From: CAZVAR01 sp964625225
GTDB taxonomy: Bacteria > Pseudomonadota > Alphaproteobacteria > JAJUGE01
Assembly (NCBI GenBank): GCA_964625225.1
Contig: CAZVAR010000001.1
Span: 32,191 to 96,190 of the forward strand
DNA length: 64,000 nucleotides
Direction of reading: 5' to 3'
Numbering within the stretch: the first letter of the stretch is position 1; each line of letters opens with the position of its first letter. The position numbers and the translations under genes are program-made. The notes beneath the pieces were generated by a model. It had not been told where the DNA came from. It was given only the letters and a program-made list of their open reading frames with translations, and did not search any database. This document shows, piece by piece, positions 45,208-54,608 of this stretch.

Positions 45208-45411
45208 TCAGCCGCGGTCGCCCCGCCGGCGGCCGAGCAGCGTCTGCCAGACGAAGTCGATCACGAACCAGGTCGCGAGGAACGCGACGCATTCGAGCGA
45301 GAAGCTGCCGAGCTTGTAGAACATTTCCGCGATCACGAGCGAGATCACGAAAGACGGGAGCTGTTGCACGGCGAGCTGTGAGGCCGGTACCGATCGGAGC
45401 AGAGCGTACAT
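45208..45411 (-). CDS. small two-helix membrane protein, unknown function
   Basis: A 67-residue protein: a short soluble start (MYALLRSVPASQLAV), hydrophobic helix one (LPSFVISLVIAEMFYKLG), hydrophobic helix two (LECVAFLATWFVIDFVWQTLLG) and a basic tail RRRGDRG. The ATG at 45411 follows GGGGGA by about six bases. It lies tail to tail with the contractile-system operon, four bases apart, on the other strand, so it is not part of it. A Glu in the middle of each helix is unusual for a plain anchor. No family name is recalled. Confidence 0.65.
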   Translation of the reverse strand: MYALLRSVPASQLAVQQLPSFVISLVIAEMFYKLGSFSLECVAFLATWFVIDFVWQTLLGRRRGDRG

Positions 45412-45731
45412 GGACGGTCCCCCATGGCCGACGGGCCTGAAAGAAGCGTAGCCCAACCCGCGTGCCGCAGGAAGCGTCAGGAGAAGCGTACCCGGGAGCT
45501 CGGTTGTCCTGGCCACGGTAACGGTGCATCACGCAGCGAGATGCCGGAGCCGTCGACCCCGCACCTTCTTCGGTCGCGCCCCGTGCGCCGGGACCGACCG
45601 GAAGGGGTGCGGGAAGCGGATCGGCGGCCGCCTTTCCGACGCGGCCCTGCGCTCGCCGACAAACAGGGCTCCGAACGCGCGCGCAAACCGCTATAGATGC
45701 CGCGACGGGATCCTTGGTTCAGTGAGGCGAC
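45412..45731. other. divergent intergenic region, 320 bp
   Basis: Sits between the small membrane-protein gene (minus) and the CoA-transferase gene (plus), so should hold both promoters. A CTATAGA-like string at about 45692 is the only -10 candidate seen; no -35 partner at good spacing. No gene is detected. Confidence 0.5.
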
Positions 45732-46925
<1,194 letters not shown>

Positions 46926-46942
46926 CGCGGCGCCCTCCCCTT

Positions 46943-46966
46943 CCCCGCCGACATGGAAAGGCGGGG
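46943..46966 (+). terminator. hairpin after CoA-transferase gene
   Basis: CCCCGCC (46943-46949) and GGCGGGG (46960-46966) form a 7-bp stem with a 10-nt loop, 17 bp after the stop. No T-run follows, so termination by intrinsic means is uncertain. Confidence 0.3.
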
Positions 46967-47032
46967 CGCGCCCTCTACGCATCGATCGACAGCCGTGATA
47001 CAGCGGGGCGACACCGCTCCGGAGGAAGCCAG

Positions 47033-49141
47033 ATGCCCGAGAACCCACTCGTCCGTTTCGAAACACACGGCCCCGTCGCCGTCATCATCGTCGATAACCC
47101 GCCCGTCAATGCCCTCAGCCCCGGCGTCCCGGAAGGCATTCTCGACGGCGTCGACCGGGCCAATGCCGATCCGGCGATCAAGGCGATCGTGCTGATGGGG
47201 GCCGGCCGCAGCTTTATCGCCGGTGCCGACATCCGTCAGTTCGGCAAGGGCCGGCCCCGCCCGACGCGCCGCACGCACGACGTTCTTGAGGCGAGCGAGA
47301 AGCCTACGGTCGCGGCGATCCACGGCTACGCGCTCGGTGGCGGGCTGGAGAACGCGCTCGGCTGCCACTACCGCATCGCCGTGGCCAGCGCCAAGGTCGG
47401 TCTCCCGGAAGTGGCGATCGGCCTGCTGCCCGGCGGCGGCGGCACGCAGCGCCTGCCGCGGCTGATCGGGCCGAAAGCGGCCCTCGAGATGATCGTCTCG
47501 GGCCGCCACGTGCCAGCCGATGAAGCCAAGCGGCTCGGCATCCTCGACGAGGTGATCCCGGACGGGGAGGATCTGAAGGCCGCCGCGATCCGGTTCGCCG
47601 AGCGGATCGCGGACAGGCGTCCGCTTCCGCGCATCCGGGACATGGACGACAAGCTCGCCGAGGCGAAGGCCGATCCCGGCATGTTCGATGCGATGCGCAA
47701 GTCGATCGCGCGGCGTGCACGCAATCAGAAGGCCCCCTATCACTGCATCGCCGCGGTCGAGGCCGCCTGCAGTCTCCCCTTCGACGAGGGGCTGAAGCGC
47801 GAGCGCGAGCTGTTCGACGAGCTCGAGAATTCCGACGAGTCGCGCGCCCTGCGCTACGCCTTCTTCGCCGAGCGGGAGGCGATGCGGGTCCCCGACATCG
47901 GCAAGGATGTCCCGGTCCGCAAGGTCGAGACGGTCGCCGTCGTCGGTGCCGGCACCATGGGCGGTGGCATCGCCATGAGTTGCGCCGATTTCGGTATCCC
48001 CGTGCGCGTGCTGGAGGTCAGCCAGGATGCGCTCGACAAGGGCATGGCCCGCATCCGCAGGAACTACGAGATCAGCGTCCAGCGCGGCAGCCTCGCGGCG
48101 GACGAGATGGAGCGGCGCCTCGCCCGCATCCATCCGGTTACGGGCTATGACGAGATCGCCGACTGCGACGCGGTGATCGAGGCGGTCTTCGAGGAGATGG
48201 CCGTCAAGAAGGAGGTGTTCGCGAAGCTCGACGCCGTGATGAAGGACGGTGCCCTGCTGCTGACCAATACGTCCGCGCTCGACGTGGACGAGATCGCCTC
48301 CGCCACCCGGCGCCCGGAGGCGGTGGCCGGGGCGCATTTCTTCAGCCCGGCCAACGTCATGAAGATGCTGGAGGTGGTGCGCGGCGCGAAGAGCGCCAAG
48401 GAGACCATCGCCTCGACCATGGCGCTGGGCAAGGCCATCGGCAAGGTTCCGGTCGCCTGCGGCAATTGCGATGGCTTCGTCGCCAACCGCAGCCGTGCCC
48501 CCTTCAACACCGAAATGGTGATTCTGCTCGAGGAAGGCTGCCTGCCCGAGCAGGTCGACAAGGTGATGGTCGATTTCGGCTATCCGATGGGACCGTTCGC
48601 GGTGGGCGATCTGGCCGGGCTCGATATCGGCTATGCCGGTCGCAAGCGCCGCGCCGAGGCCAATCCGAACTATCGCAAACTGCCGATCGCCGACAGGATC
48701 GTCGAGATGGGCCGGCTCGGCCAGAAGACCGGCGCCGGCTGGTACCGCTACGAGAAGGGCGACCGCACGCCGCACCCGGACCCGGAAGTGGCGCGCATCA
48801 TCAAGGAGACGGCGGCCGAGATGGGTGTGCCGCAGCGGCAGTTCAGCGACGAGGAGATCCTGCGCCGGCTGCTGTTCTCGTCGGTCAACGAGGCCTGCCG
48901 GATCCTCGAGGAAGGCATTGCCTACCGCGCCAGCGACATCGACGTGATGTGGCTCTACGGCTTCGGCTTCCCGCGCTATCGCGGCGGCCTGATGTACTGG
49001 GCGGACACCATCGGCGCGCGCGAGGTCTACAATCAGATCGCCGCCTGGCACCAGCAATATGGCGAGCGCTGGGCGCCGGCGAAGCTGCTGCGCGAGCTCG
49101 CCGAGCGCGGCGCGCCGTTGCGCGAGGCGAGATCGGGCTGA
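47033..49141 (+). CDS. enoyl-CoA hydratase / 3-hydroxyacyl-CoA dehydrogenase fusion (FadJ/FadB-type)
   Basis: A 702-residue bifunctional beta-oxidation enzyme. The N-terminal crotonase domain (1-190) has FIAGADIRQFGKG for the oxyanion hole and LPEVAIGLLPGGGGTQRLPR with the catalytic glutamate region. A linker follows, then the NAD-binding domain from about residue 300 (VAVVGAGTMGGGIAMS), the catalytic histidine in GAHFFSPANVMKMLEVVRG, and two C-terminal helical domains with GNCDGFVANR and DIDVMWLYGFGFPRYRGG. All expected parts are present. No thiolase gene is close, so it is probably a stand-alone FadJ-like enzyme. Confidence 0.93.
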   Translation: MPENPLVRFETHGPVAVIIVDNPPVNALSPGVPEGILDGVDRANADPAIKAIVLMGAGRSFIAGADIRQFGKGRPRPTRRTHDVLEASEKPTVAAIHGYALGGGLENALGCHYRIAVASAKVGLPEVAIGLLPGGGGTQRLPRLIGPKAALEMIVSGRHVPADEAKRLGILDEVIPDGEDLKAAAIRFAERIADRRPLPRIRDMDDKLAEAKADPGMFDAMRKSIARRARNQKAPYHCIAAVEAACSLPFDEGLKRERELFDELENSDESRALRYAFFAEREAMRVPDIGKDVPVRKVETVAVVGAGTMGGGIAMSCADFGIPVRVLEVSQDALDKGMARIRRNYEISVQRGSLAADEMERRLARIHPVTGYDEIADCDAVIEAVFEEMAVKKEVFAKLDAVMKDGALLLTNTSALDVDEIASATRRPEAVAGAHFFSPANVMKMLEVVRGAKSAKETIASTMALGKAIGKVPVACGNCDGFVANRSRAPFNTEMVILLEEGCLPEQVDKVMVDFGYPMGPFAVGDLAGLDIGYAGRKRRAEANPNYRKLPIADRIVEMGRLGQKTGAGWYRYEKGDRTPHPDPEVARIIKETAAEMGVPQRQFSDEEILRRLLFSSVNEACRILEEGIAYRASDIDVMWLYGFGFPRYRGGLMYWADTIGAREVYNQIAAWHQQYGERWAPAKLLRELAERGAPLREARSG

Positions 49142-49320
49142 GCGGCGGCGCCGGGCGCCTGCCTTGGTCCGGCCGGAGCGCGGGCGTCCTCGCCCGCCTC
49201 CGCCTCCCTTCGCTTCTCCTGCGGATACGGCCGGGACGGCTGCGGCCCGTGCCGCACTGTCCCGATACCTCGAATCGACCCGGCGTCGCCGCCGGGCCGT
49301 GCAGCGCGATCCCGACCCGG

Positions 49321-49341
49321 CCGCCCGCCTCGTGCGGGCGG
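49321..49341. terminator. hairpin downstream of the nitrile hydratase-like operon
   Basis: CCGCCCGC (49321-49328) and GCGGGCGG (49334-49341) make a perfect 8-bp stem with a 5-nt loop. It lies 15 bp past the stop of the alpha-chain gene and between convergent genes. No T-run, so Rho-independent termination is only suggested. Confidence 0.4.
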
Positions 49342-49356
49342 GCGGTCATGGGCCTG

Positions 49357-50025
49357 TCAGTTGGCCGCCGCGCCGGGCGACCGTGCCGGGGTGACGCCGA
49401 TCATCGAGTCCCGTGTCACCAGTTCGGCGAGCCGCTCCTCGGACCACCCCTCGGTGCCGGCCGGACGCATCGGCAACACCAGGTAACGCAGGTCGGCGGT
49501 GCTGTCGTGGACGCGGATCTCGACCTCGTCGGGCAGAACTGTCCCGAACTCGGCCAGCACGGCGCGCGGCTCCTTGACCACACGCGAGCGGTAAGCCTTC
49601 TTCTTGTACCAGGCGGGCGGAATGCCGAGAACCATGCGCGGATAGCACGAGCAGAGCGTGCAGACGATCACGTTGTGAACCTGCGGTGTGTTCTCGACGA
49701 CCATCAGCTCGGGATTGTGTGGCAGGCTGATGCCGATCTCGCCGAGCACGGCGCGCGGTTCCGTCAGCAGCCGCTGCTTGAAGCCCGGATCCGTCCACGC
49801 CTTTGCGACCAGTTTGGCCCCGACGGCTGGCGTGCGCGAGTCCATGTCGTCGATCTGCCGCTGCAGCTCGGCGGCGGTGATCACGCCCTTCTCGATCAGG
49901 AGTTCGCGGATCGCCTGCTCCAGCAACTCGAACTCGGTCGGCGGCCGATCGTCCTCCTGGATCGGCGCATGCGGGTCGTGACCGTGGTCGTGATCATGCC
50001 GATGGACTTCGGCATTCTCGGTCAT
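49357..50025 (-). CDS. nitrile hydratase alpha / thiocyanate hydrolase gamma-like subunit
   Basis: A 222-residue catalytic chain. The metal site VCTLCSCYP is complete; Thr before LCSC is the cobalt-type signature, and the three cysteines bind the ion, two being oxidised in active members of the family. ELLIEKGVITAAELQRQID at the N-terminus and VLGIPPAWYKKKAYRSRVVKEPR after the claw motif are typical. A His-rich stretch (HRHDHDHGHDPH) at residues 6-17 may bind cobalt or another metal. The gene follows two short beta-type genes with ATGA overlaps, giving a three-chain enzyme that hydrates nitriles or thiocyanate. No activator gene is seen. Confidence 0.88.
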   Translation of the reverse strand: MTENAEVHRHDHDHGHDPHAPIQEDDRPPTEFELLEQAIRELLIEKGVITAAELQRQIDDMDSRTPAVGAKLVAKAWTDPGFKQRLLTEPRAVLGEIGISLPHNPELMVVENTPQVHNVIVCTLCSCYPRMVLGIPPAWYKKKAYRSRVVKEPRAVLAEFGTVLPDEVEIRVHDSTADLRYLVLPMRPAGTEGWSEERLAELVTRDSMIGVTPARSPGAAAN

Positions 50026-50336
50026 CGCGCGTCTCCCTCGCCGGCGGGCTCCAGCCAGTGCTCATAGATATCCGCCGCCACCGTGTCGCCCGGCGCGCCG
50101 TCATAGTCGTCCCAGACGTCGACCTGCCGGAACCGCACGACGTAGAGCGGCCGCTTCGGCAAGCCCGGCCGGTAATAGGCCAACTCCTCCGGATTGCGGA
50201 AGGTCCCCAGGACCGTATCCACCTGCCCGACCTTGCCGCGCAGATAGCTGGGCGTGCGGCAATGGCCGGCATGGTCGCGGGCACTCACCCGAACCCGGTC
50301 GCCCGCCTTGAACCGGGGTGCTGCCGTCCCGTTCAC
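50022..50336 (-). CDS. nitrile hydratase beta C-terminal-domain subunit
   Basis: A 104-residue protein matching only the C-terminal SH3-like barrel of nitrile hydratase beta chains: FKAGDRVRVSARDHAGHCRTPSYLRGKVGQV, the middle strand LGTFRNPEELAYYRPG and RPLYVVRFRQVDVW. It carries the His-Cys-Arg (GHCRTPSYLRG) segment that contacts the alpha claw; the arginines there are conserved in the family. In thiocyanate hydrolase and toyocamycin nitrile hydratase the beta chain is likewise split in two genes. It overlaps both neighbours by four bases. Confidence 0.85.
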   Translation of the reverse strand: MNGTAAPRFKAGDRVRVSARDHAGHCRTPSYLRGKVGQVDTVLGTFRNPEELAYYRPGLPKRPLYVVRFRQVDVWDDYDGAPGDTVAADIYEHWLEPAGEGDAR

Positions 50337-50620
50337 CGACGCCCCTCCTCTGCCAGCTGCTCCCGAATGACGGCGACCCGCCGCTCGATCTCCTCATCGT
50401 CGAGCAGGCCGGCCTCGACCAGCTTCCGCCGCAGCGCCGTCAGCCAGACCTCGAAATAGGGCAACGCGTCATAGTCGCGGTCGCGCAGCTCCTCCTGCAG
50501 CCCGCGATGCAGCGCGGCGCATTCAGGGTCCGCCCGCGACAGCAGCGCCAGCATCGCGTCGACCCGCTTCTCGGTCAGCGACAGCTCGGGCTCCACACCG
50601 ATGTCCAGCTTCGTCTCCAT
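50333..50620 (-). CDS. nitrile hydratase beta N-terminal-domain subunit
   Basis: A 95-residue helical protein corresponding to the N-terminal helical part of nitrile hydratase beta: YFEVWLTALRRKLVEAGLLDDEEIERR is the characteristic WxxALxxxLVExGxLT-like block. It is the first gene of the three-gene operon beta-N, beta-C, alpha on the minus strand. Such a chain supports the alpha/beta interface; it has no catalytic residue. An accessory chaperone protein of the family is also short, so a role in metal insertion cannot be excluded, but the match to the beta helix is better. Confidence 0.72.
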   Translation of the reverse strand: METKLDIGVEPELSLTEKRVDAMLALLSRADPECAALHRGLQEELRDRDYDALPYFEVWLTALRRKLVEAGLLDDEEIERRVAVIREQLAEEGRR

Positions 50621-50672
50621 GCGGGCGATAATAGGCTAGACTGCCGCGCACGCAAACCGGTCGAGGCGTCCG

Positions 50673-51452
50673 ATGCTGCTGCTGTACGATATTCCGCTGT
50701 CGCCCTTCGCGCAGAAGATCAAATTGGCTCTGCTCGAGAAGGGGATCCCCTACGAGACGCGCATTCCGGTGATCGGCGCGGCCGAGCCCGACTTCACCGC
50801 GGCCAATCCGCGCCGGGAAGTGCCGGCGCTGGTCGACGGCGAATTCGCCGTGTTCGATTCGAGCATCATTCTCGACTATCTCGAGGACAAGTGGCCGGAA
50901 CCGCCGCTGCGCGCCGCGACGCCGGAGGCGCGCGCCCGCGCGCGCATGATCGAGGAGGTCTGCGATACGCAGTTCGAGGCGATCAACTGGGCGCTCACCG
51001 AAATCCGGGTCATGAACCGCGCCCGGGGCGAGCTCGCCGACCGCATCCTCGCCCATGCGGCAACGGACCTGGCCGGGCTCCGCCGATGGCTGGGCGGGCT
51101 GCTCGGCGCCGACCCCTGGTTCGGCGGCGCGCGCCTCGGCCTCGCCGACATCGCCGTCTTCCCCTATGTCGCGAGCGCGACCTTCCACCGGTTCGGTCCG
51201 GAGGAAGGCTCGCCGCTGGCCGGCTGGCTCGCCCGCATGCGCGAACGCCCGAGCGTGCAGCGCGTCCTGGCCGAGGCCAAGGCGGCCCTGACCACGACGG
51301 CCGTCGAGATCCGCCGCGCCGCTCTTTCCGGCGAGCGGCCACGGCAATATCGCGACCACCGGCTGGAGTTCATGCTCCGCGCCGGCGGCATCGAGATCGT
51401 CAGCAAAGGCATGGCGGACGGCACCATCCGCTTCTCGACCTTGCCGTCCTGA
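50673..51452 (+). CDS. glutathione S-transferase family protein
   Basis: A 259-residue GST. The thioredoxin-like N-terminal domain has the active-site turn LSPFAQKIKLAL, the cis-proline region REVPALVDGEFAVFDSSIILDYLED (glutathione gamma-glutamyl site at DSS) and a helical C-terminal domain (LADIAVFPYVASATF, the N-capping box). About 45 C-terminal residues extend beyond a normal GST, ending in GGIEIVSKGMADGTIRF. The gene is divergent from the nitrile hydratase-like operon, 52 bp apart. Detoxification of an electrophile or use in aromatic-compound catabolism is typical; the substrate is unknown. Confidence 0.9.
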   Translation: MLLLYDIPLSPFAQKIKLALLEKGIPYETRIPVIGAAEPDFTAANPRREVPALVDGEFAVFDSSIILDYLEDKWPEPPLRAATPEARARARMIEEVCDTQFEAINWALTEIRVMNRARGELADRILAHAATDLAGLRRWLGGLLGADPWFGGARLGLADIAVFPYVASATFHRFGPEEGSPLAGWLARMRERPSVQRVLAEAKAALTTTAVEIRRAALSGERPRQYRDHRLEFMLRAGGIEIVSKGMADGTIRFSTLPS

Positions 51453-51524
51453 GCCGGTGTACTTCACGCCCCCGCCCCGTCTGTGCGACAGTGCGCTAAG
51501 CCGAGGAACCCCAAGGAGAGCGCC

Positions 51525-52418
51525 ATGTCAGAACGCCCGACCAGAACGCTGCGTCGCCTGATCCAGGGTCCCGAGATCCTGCTCGTTCCGGGGGTCGCGG
51601 ACGGCATCAACGCGCGCCTCGTCGCCAAGGAGGGGTTCAAGGCGATCTACATGACGGGCGCCGGCACCACCGCCGCGCGCCTCGGCATGCCCGACGTCGG
51701 CCTGCTGACCATGACCGAGATGGTCGACAACGCCCAGCGCATCGCCGAGGCCTCCGGCCTGCCCCTCATCGCCGACGCCGACACCGGCTATGGCGGGGTC
51801 GTCAATGTCCGCCGCACGGTGCGCGCCTATGAGCGCGCCGGCGTCGCCGCGCTCCATATCGAGGACCAGGGCTGGCCGAAGCGCTGCGGCCATCTCGCCG
51901 GCAAGACCGTGATCCCGACCGAGGAGATGGTCTCCAAGATCAAGGCCGCCGTGGACGCCCGCGACGACGGCGACTTCCAGATCATCGCCCGCACCGACGC
52001 GGTCGCGGTCGAGGGCTACGACGCCGCGATCGAGCGGGCGAAACGGTACGAGGAGGCCGGCGCCGACATCATCTTCGTCGAGGCGCTGTCGCAGCCGGAG
52101 CATCTGCGTGAGGTTCCCCGCCTCTTCAAGGCGCCCGTGCTGTACAACATGGCCTCGAGCGGCAAGACGCCCTTCCTCACCGCCGCCGAGATGCAGGAGC
52201 TCGGCTTCCGCGTCTGCATCTACCCGAACTTCCTCGTTCTCGCCGCCATCCCTGCGGTCACGCGCATGCTGCGGACGCTGAAGGAACAGGGCACGCCGGT
52301 GCCGATGCTGAACGAGATCGCCACCTTCAAGGAATTCTTCGACCTCATGGGCATGGACGAGGTGCGGGCGATGGAAGCGGCCTACGCCGTGTCCGAGCAC
52401 GCGCGCGTCGGGTACTGA
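51525..52418 (+). CDS. isocitrate lyase / PEP mutase superfamily lyase (PrpB/DML-like)
   Basis: A 297-residue C-C lyase of the family including 2-methylisocitrate lyase, 2,3-dimethylmalate lyase and oxaloacetate decarboxylase. Catalytic features are PLIADADTGYGG for Mg2+ binding, HIEDQGWPKRCGHLAGK with the catalytic cysteine in the KRCGH motif, and the C-terminal LYNMASSGKTPFLTAAEMQ. The ATG at 51525 follows an AAGGAG site by about seven bases and is preferred to 51483. The next genes encode LeuC/LeuD-like hydratase subunits, so lyase and hydratase may act on the same branched dicarboxylate; see findings. Confidence 0.88.
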   Translation: MSERPTRTLRRLIQGPEILLVPGVADGINARLVAKEGFKAIYMTGAGTTAARLGMPDVGLLTMTEMVDNAQRIAEASGLPLIADADTGYGGVVNVRRTVRAYERAGVAALHIEDQGWPKRCGHLAGKTVIPTEEMVSKIKAAVDARDDGDFQIIARTDAVAVEGYDAAIERAKRYEEAGADIIFVEALSQPEHLREVPRLFKAPVLYNMASSGKTPFLTAAEMQELGFRVCIYPNFLVLAAIPAVTRMLRTLKEQGTPVPMLNEIATFKEFFDLMGMDEVRAMEAAYAVSEHARVGY

Positions 52419-52486
52419 GGTCGGGAACGGACGATAGCCGCCGCCCGCAGAGGAAATGCCGGGCGGGGCCGGGATCGGAGACGAGC

Positions 52487-53898
52487 ATGGGCGCAGCGCC
52501 GAAAACCCTCTTCGACAAGATCTGGGACCGCCACGTCGTGGTCGCGCGCGACGACGGTCAGGTCCTGCTCTATATCGACCGGCATTTCTGCCACGAGGGC
52601 TCCTTCCACGCCTTCAACCAGCTCCGCGCCAGCGGCCGCAAGGTGCGCAGGCCGGGGCAGACCTTCGGCATCGCCGACCATTACGTGCCGACCACCAGCC
52701 GCAGCATGGAGACCGTGGCGAACCCCGAGATCCGCGCGATCGAGGACTGGTTCGAGACCAACATGCGCGAGTTCGGCGTGCCCGCCTTCGGCATCGCCGA
52801 CGAGGGCCAGGGCATCGTTCACGTGGTCGGCCCCGAGCAGGGCCTGACCCAGCCGGGCCTCCTCATCGTCTGCGGCGACAGCCACACCGCGACCCACGGC
52901 GCCTTCGGCGCGATCGCGTTCGGCATCGGCGCCTCCGAGGTCGCGCACGTGCTGGCGACGCAGACGCTTTGGCAGCGCCGGCCCAAGACCATGCGCATCA
53001 GCGTCGAGGGCGCCCGGCCCTTCGGCGTCACGGCAAAGGACATCATCCTCGCCATCATCGCCAAGATCGGCGCCGCCGGCGGGACCGGTCACGCGATCGA
53101 GTATGCCGGCTCGACCATCCGCGACCTCTCGGTCGAGGAGCGGATGACGATCTGCAACATGTCGATCGAGGCCGGCGCCCGCGCCGGGATGGTGGCCCCC
53201 GACGNNNNNNNNNNCTCGAATATCTGAAGGGCCGCCCGCACGCGCCGAAGCGCGCCGAGTGGGACAAGGCGGTCGCCTTCTGGCGCACGCTGCCGACCGA
53301 CGAGGGCGCGCGCTTCGACACCGAGATCCGCCTCGACGCATCCGAGATCGCGCCGATGGTGACCTGGGGCACCAGCCCGGAGGATGCCCTTCCGATTACC
53401 GCGCGGGTGCCGGACCCGGCCGCCGTCGGGGACGCCGACCGCCGCGCCGGCATGGAGCGGGCGCTCGCCTATATTGGCCTCGTGCCCGGCACGCCGCTGA
53501 CGCAGGTGAAGGTCGACCGCGTCTTCATCGGCTCCTGCACCAACAGCCGCATCGAGGATCTGCGCGCCGCCGCGGCGGTGGCGAAGGGCCGGCGCGCCGT
53601 GATTCCGGCGATGATCTCGCCCGGCTCGACGCAGATCAAGCGGCAGGCCGAGGCCGAAGGGCTCGACCGCATCTTCACGGAAGCCGGCTTCGAATGGCGC
53701 GAATCGGGCTGCTCGATGTGCGTCGGCATGAACGGCGACCTGGTGGCGCCCGGCGAGCGCTGCGCCTCGACCTCGAACCGCAATTTCGAGGGCCGCCAGG
53801 GCAAGGGCGCCCGCACCCACCTCGTCAGCCCGGCGATGGCCGCGGCCGCCGCGGTCACCGGCACCTTCACCGACGTCCGCGAACTCGCGAAAGGCTAA
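52487..53898 (+). CDS. leuC: LeuC-like aconitase-family hydratase large subunit (contains N gap)
   Basis: An aconitase-superfamily protein with 4Fe-4S-binding cysteines in GSCTNSRIEDL and SGCSMCVGMNGD, and DKIWDRHVV, CGDSHTATHGAFGAIAFGIG and STSNRNFEGRQGKGARTHLVSPAM as further marks. Ten N at 53205-53214 throw the frame off by two; eight or eleven real bases would restore it, so the break is an assembly artefact and the gene is taken as whole. The segment normally HEVTSPQAF in LeuC is HEGSFHAF here, and the Cys motif reads CVGMN rather than CLAMN, hinting at a substrate other than isopropylmalate. LeuD follows five bases on. Confidence 0.82.
53205..53214. other. assembly gap, 10 N, inside leuC
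   Basis: Ten N between MVAPD and the strand LEYLKGRPH. In-frame reading needs 8 or 11 bases here, so the gap length is arbitrary and the apparent frameshift is not real. Confidence 0.95.
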
Positions 53899-53903
53899 CG
53901 CCG

Positions 53904-54521
53904 ATGCAGCCCTTCACCACCGTCACCGCGCCGGCCGCGCCGCTCGACATGCCCAACGTCGACACCGACCAGATCATCCCGGCCCGGTTCCTCAAGCGCC
54001 CGAGGGACGAGCGCTATGCCCTGTACCTCTTCCACGACCTCCGCTTCGAGGACGAGGGCGGCCCGGAGAAGCCGGGCTTCCTCCTCAACCAGGAGCCCTG
54101 GCGGCAGGCGCGGATCCTGGTCGCCGACCGCAATTTCGGCTGCGGCTCCTCGCGCGAATCCGCCGTCTACGCCCTGATGGCGGGCGGCTTCCGCGCCGTC
54201 ATCGCGCCGAGCTTCGGGGACATCTTCTTCAACAATTCGCTCAAGAACGGCTTCCTGCCGATCGTGCTGGCTCCGGAGATCTGCGCCGAGCTCCGCCGCC
54301 AGCTCCACGCCCGCCCGGGCGCCGAGATCACGATCGATCTTGAGAGCCAGACCGTCACCGCCCCGGACGGCAACCGTCACCGCTTCGAGATCGACCCCTT
54401 CCCGAAATACTGCCTCCTGCGCGGCCTCGACGACATCCAGTTCACCCTGGAATATCAGAAGGACATCGAAGCGTTCGAGGAGCGGCGGAAGGCGGAGATG
54501 AGCTGGCTGCAGAGCGCATAG
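53904..54521 (+). CDS. leuD: LeuD-like aconitase-family hydratase small subunit
   Basis: The 205-residue swivel-domain partner of the LeuC-like chain. Family features: NVDTDQIIPARFLK, FGCGSSRESAVYAL, FGDIFFNNSLKNGFLPIVL and FPKYCLLRGLDDIQFTLEYQ. In isopropylmalate isomerases the third block reads SSREHAPWAL; Ser and Tyr here replace His and Trp at the substrate-binding end. The ATG at 53904 lies five bases after the leuC stop. No leuA or leuB gene is near. It could be 3-isopropylmalate dehydratase, but a related hydratase is as likely. Confidence 0.85.
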   Translation: MQPFTTVTAPAAPLDMPNVDTDQIIPARFLKRPRDERYALYLFHDLRFEDEGGPEKPGFLLNQEPWRQARILVADRNFGCGSSRESAVYALMAGGFRAVIAPSFGDIFFNNSLKNGFLPIVLAPEICAELRRQLHARPGAEITIDLESQTVTAPDGNRHRFEIDPFPKYCLLRGLDDIQFTLEYQKDIEAFEERRKAEMSWLQSA

Positions 54522-54550
54522 CCGGCAGGGGGGCAGGCCGGGCGGTCGAA

Positions 54551-54587
54551 GCGGCCGGCCGGCCGCGCCGGCCGTGCGGGCCGGCGC
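54551..54587. terminator. GC-rich palindromes between convergent genes
   Basis: GCGGCCGGCCGGCCGC (54551-54566) is a perfect 16-bp palindrome and directly abuts a hairpin with 9-bp arms (54565-54573 and 54579-54587) and a 5-nt loop. The block lies 30 bp past leuD and 22 bp before the 3' end of the binding-protein gene, so it may stop transcription both ways. No T-run follows. Confidence 0.45.
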
Positions 54588-54608
54588 GACCGGACCGGGG
54601 CCCGGCGC

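Noticed and set aside
45424..45696. 90-codon open frame before the CoA-transferase gene
   Set aside because: Arg/Pro-rich, no ribosome binding site, overlaps the likely divergent promoter region.
52487..53227. leuC as a broken or truncated gene
   Set aside because: The frame change coincides with the N run, and both halves match one LeuC-like protein.
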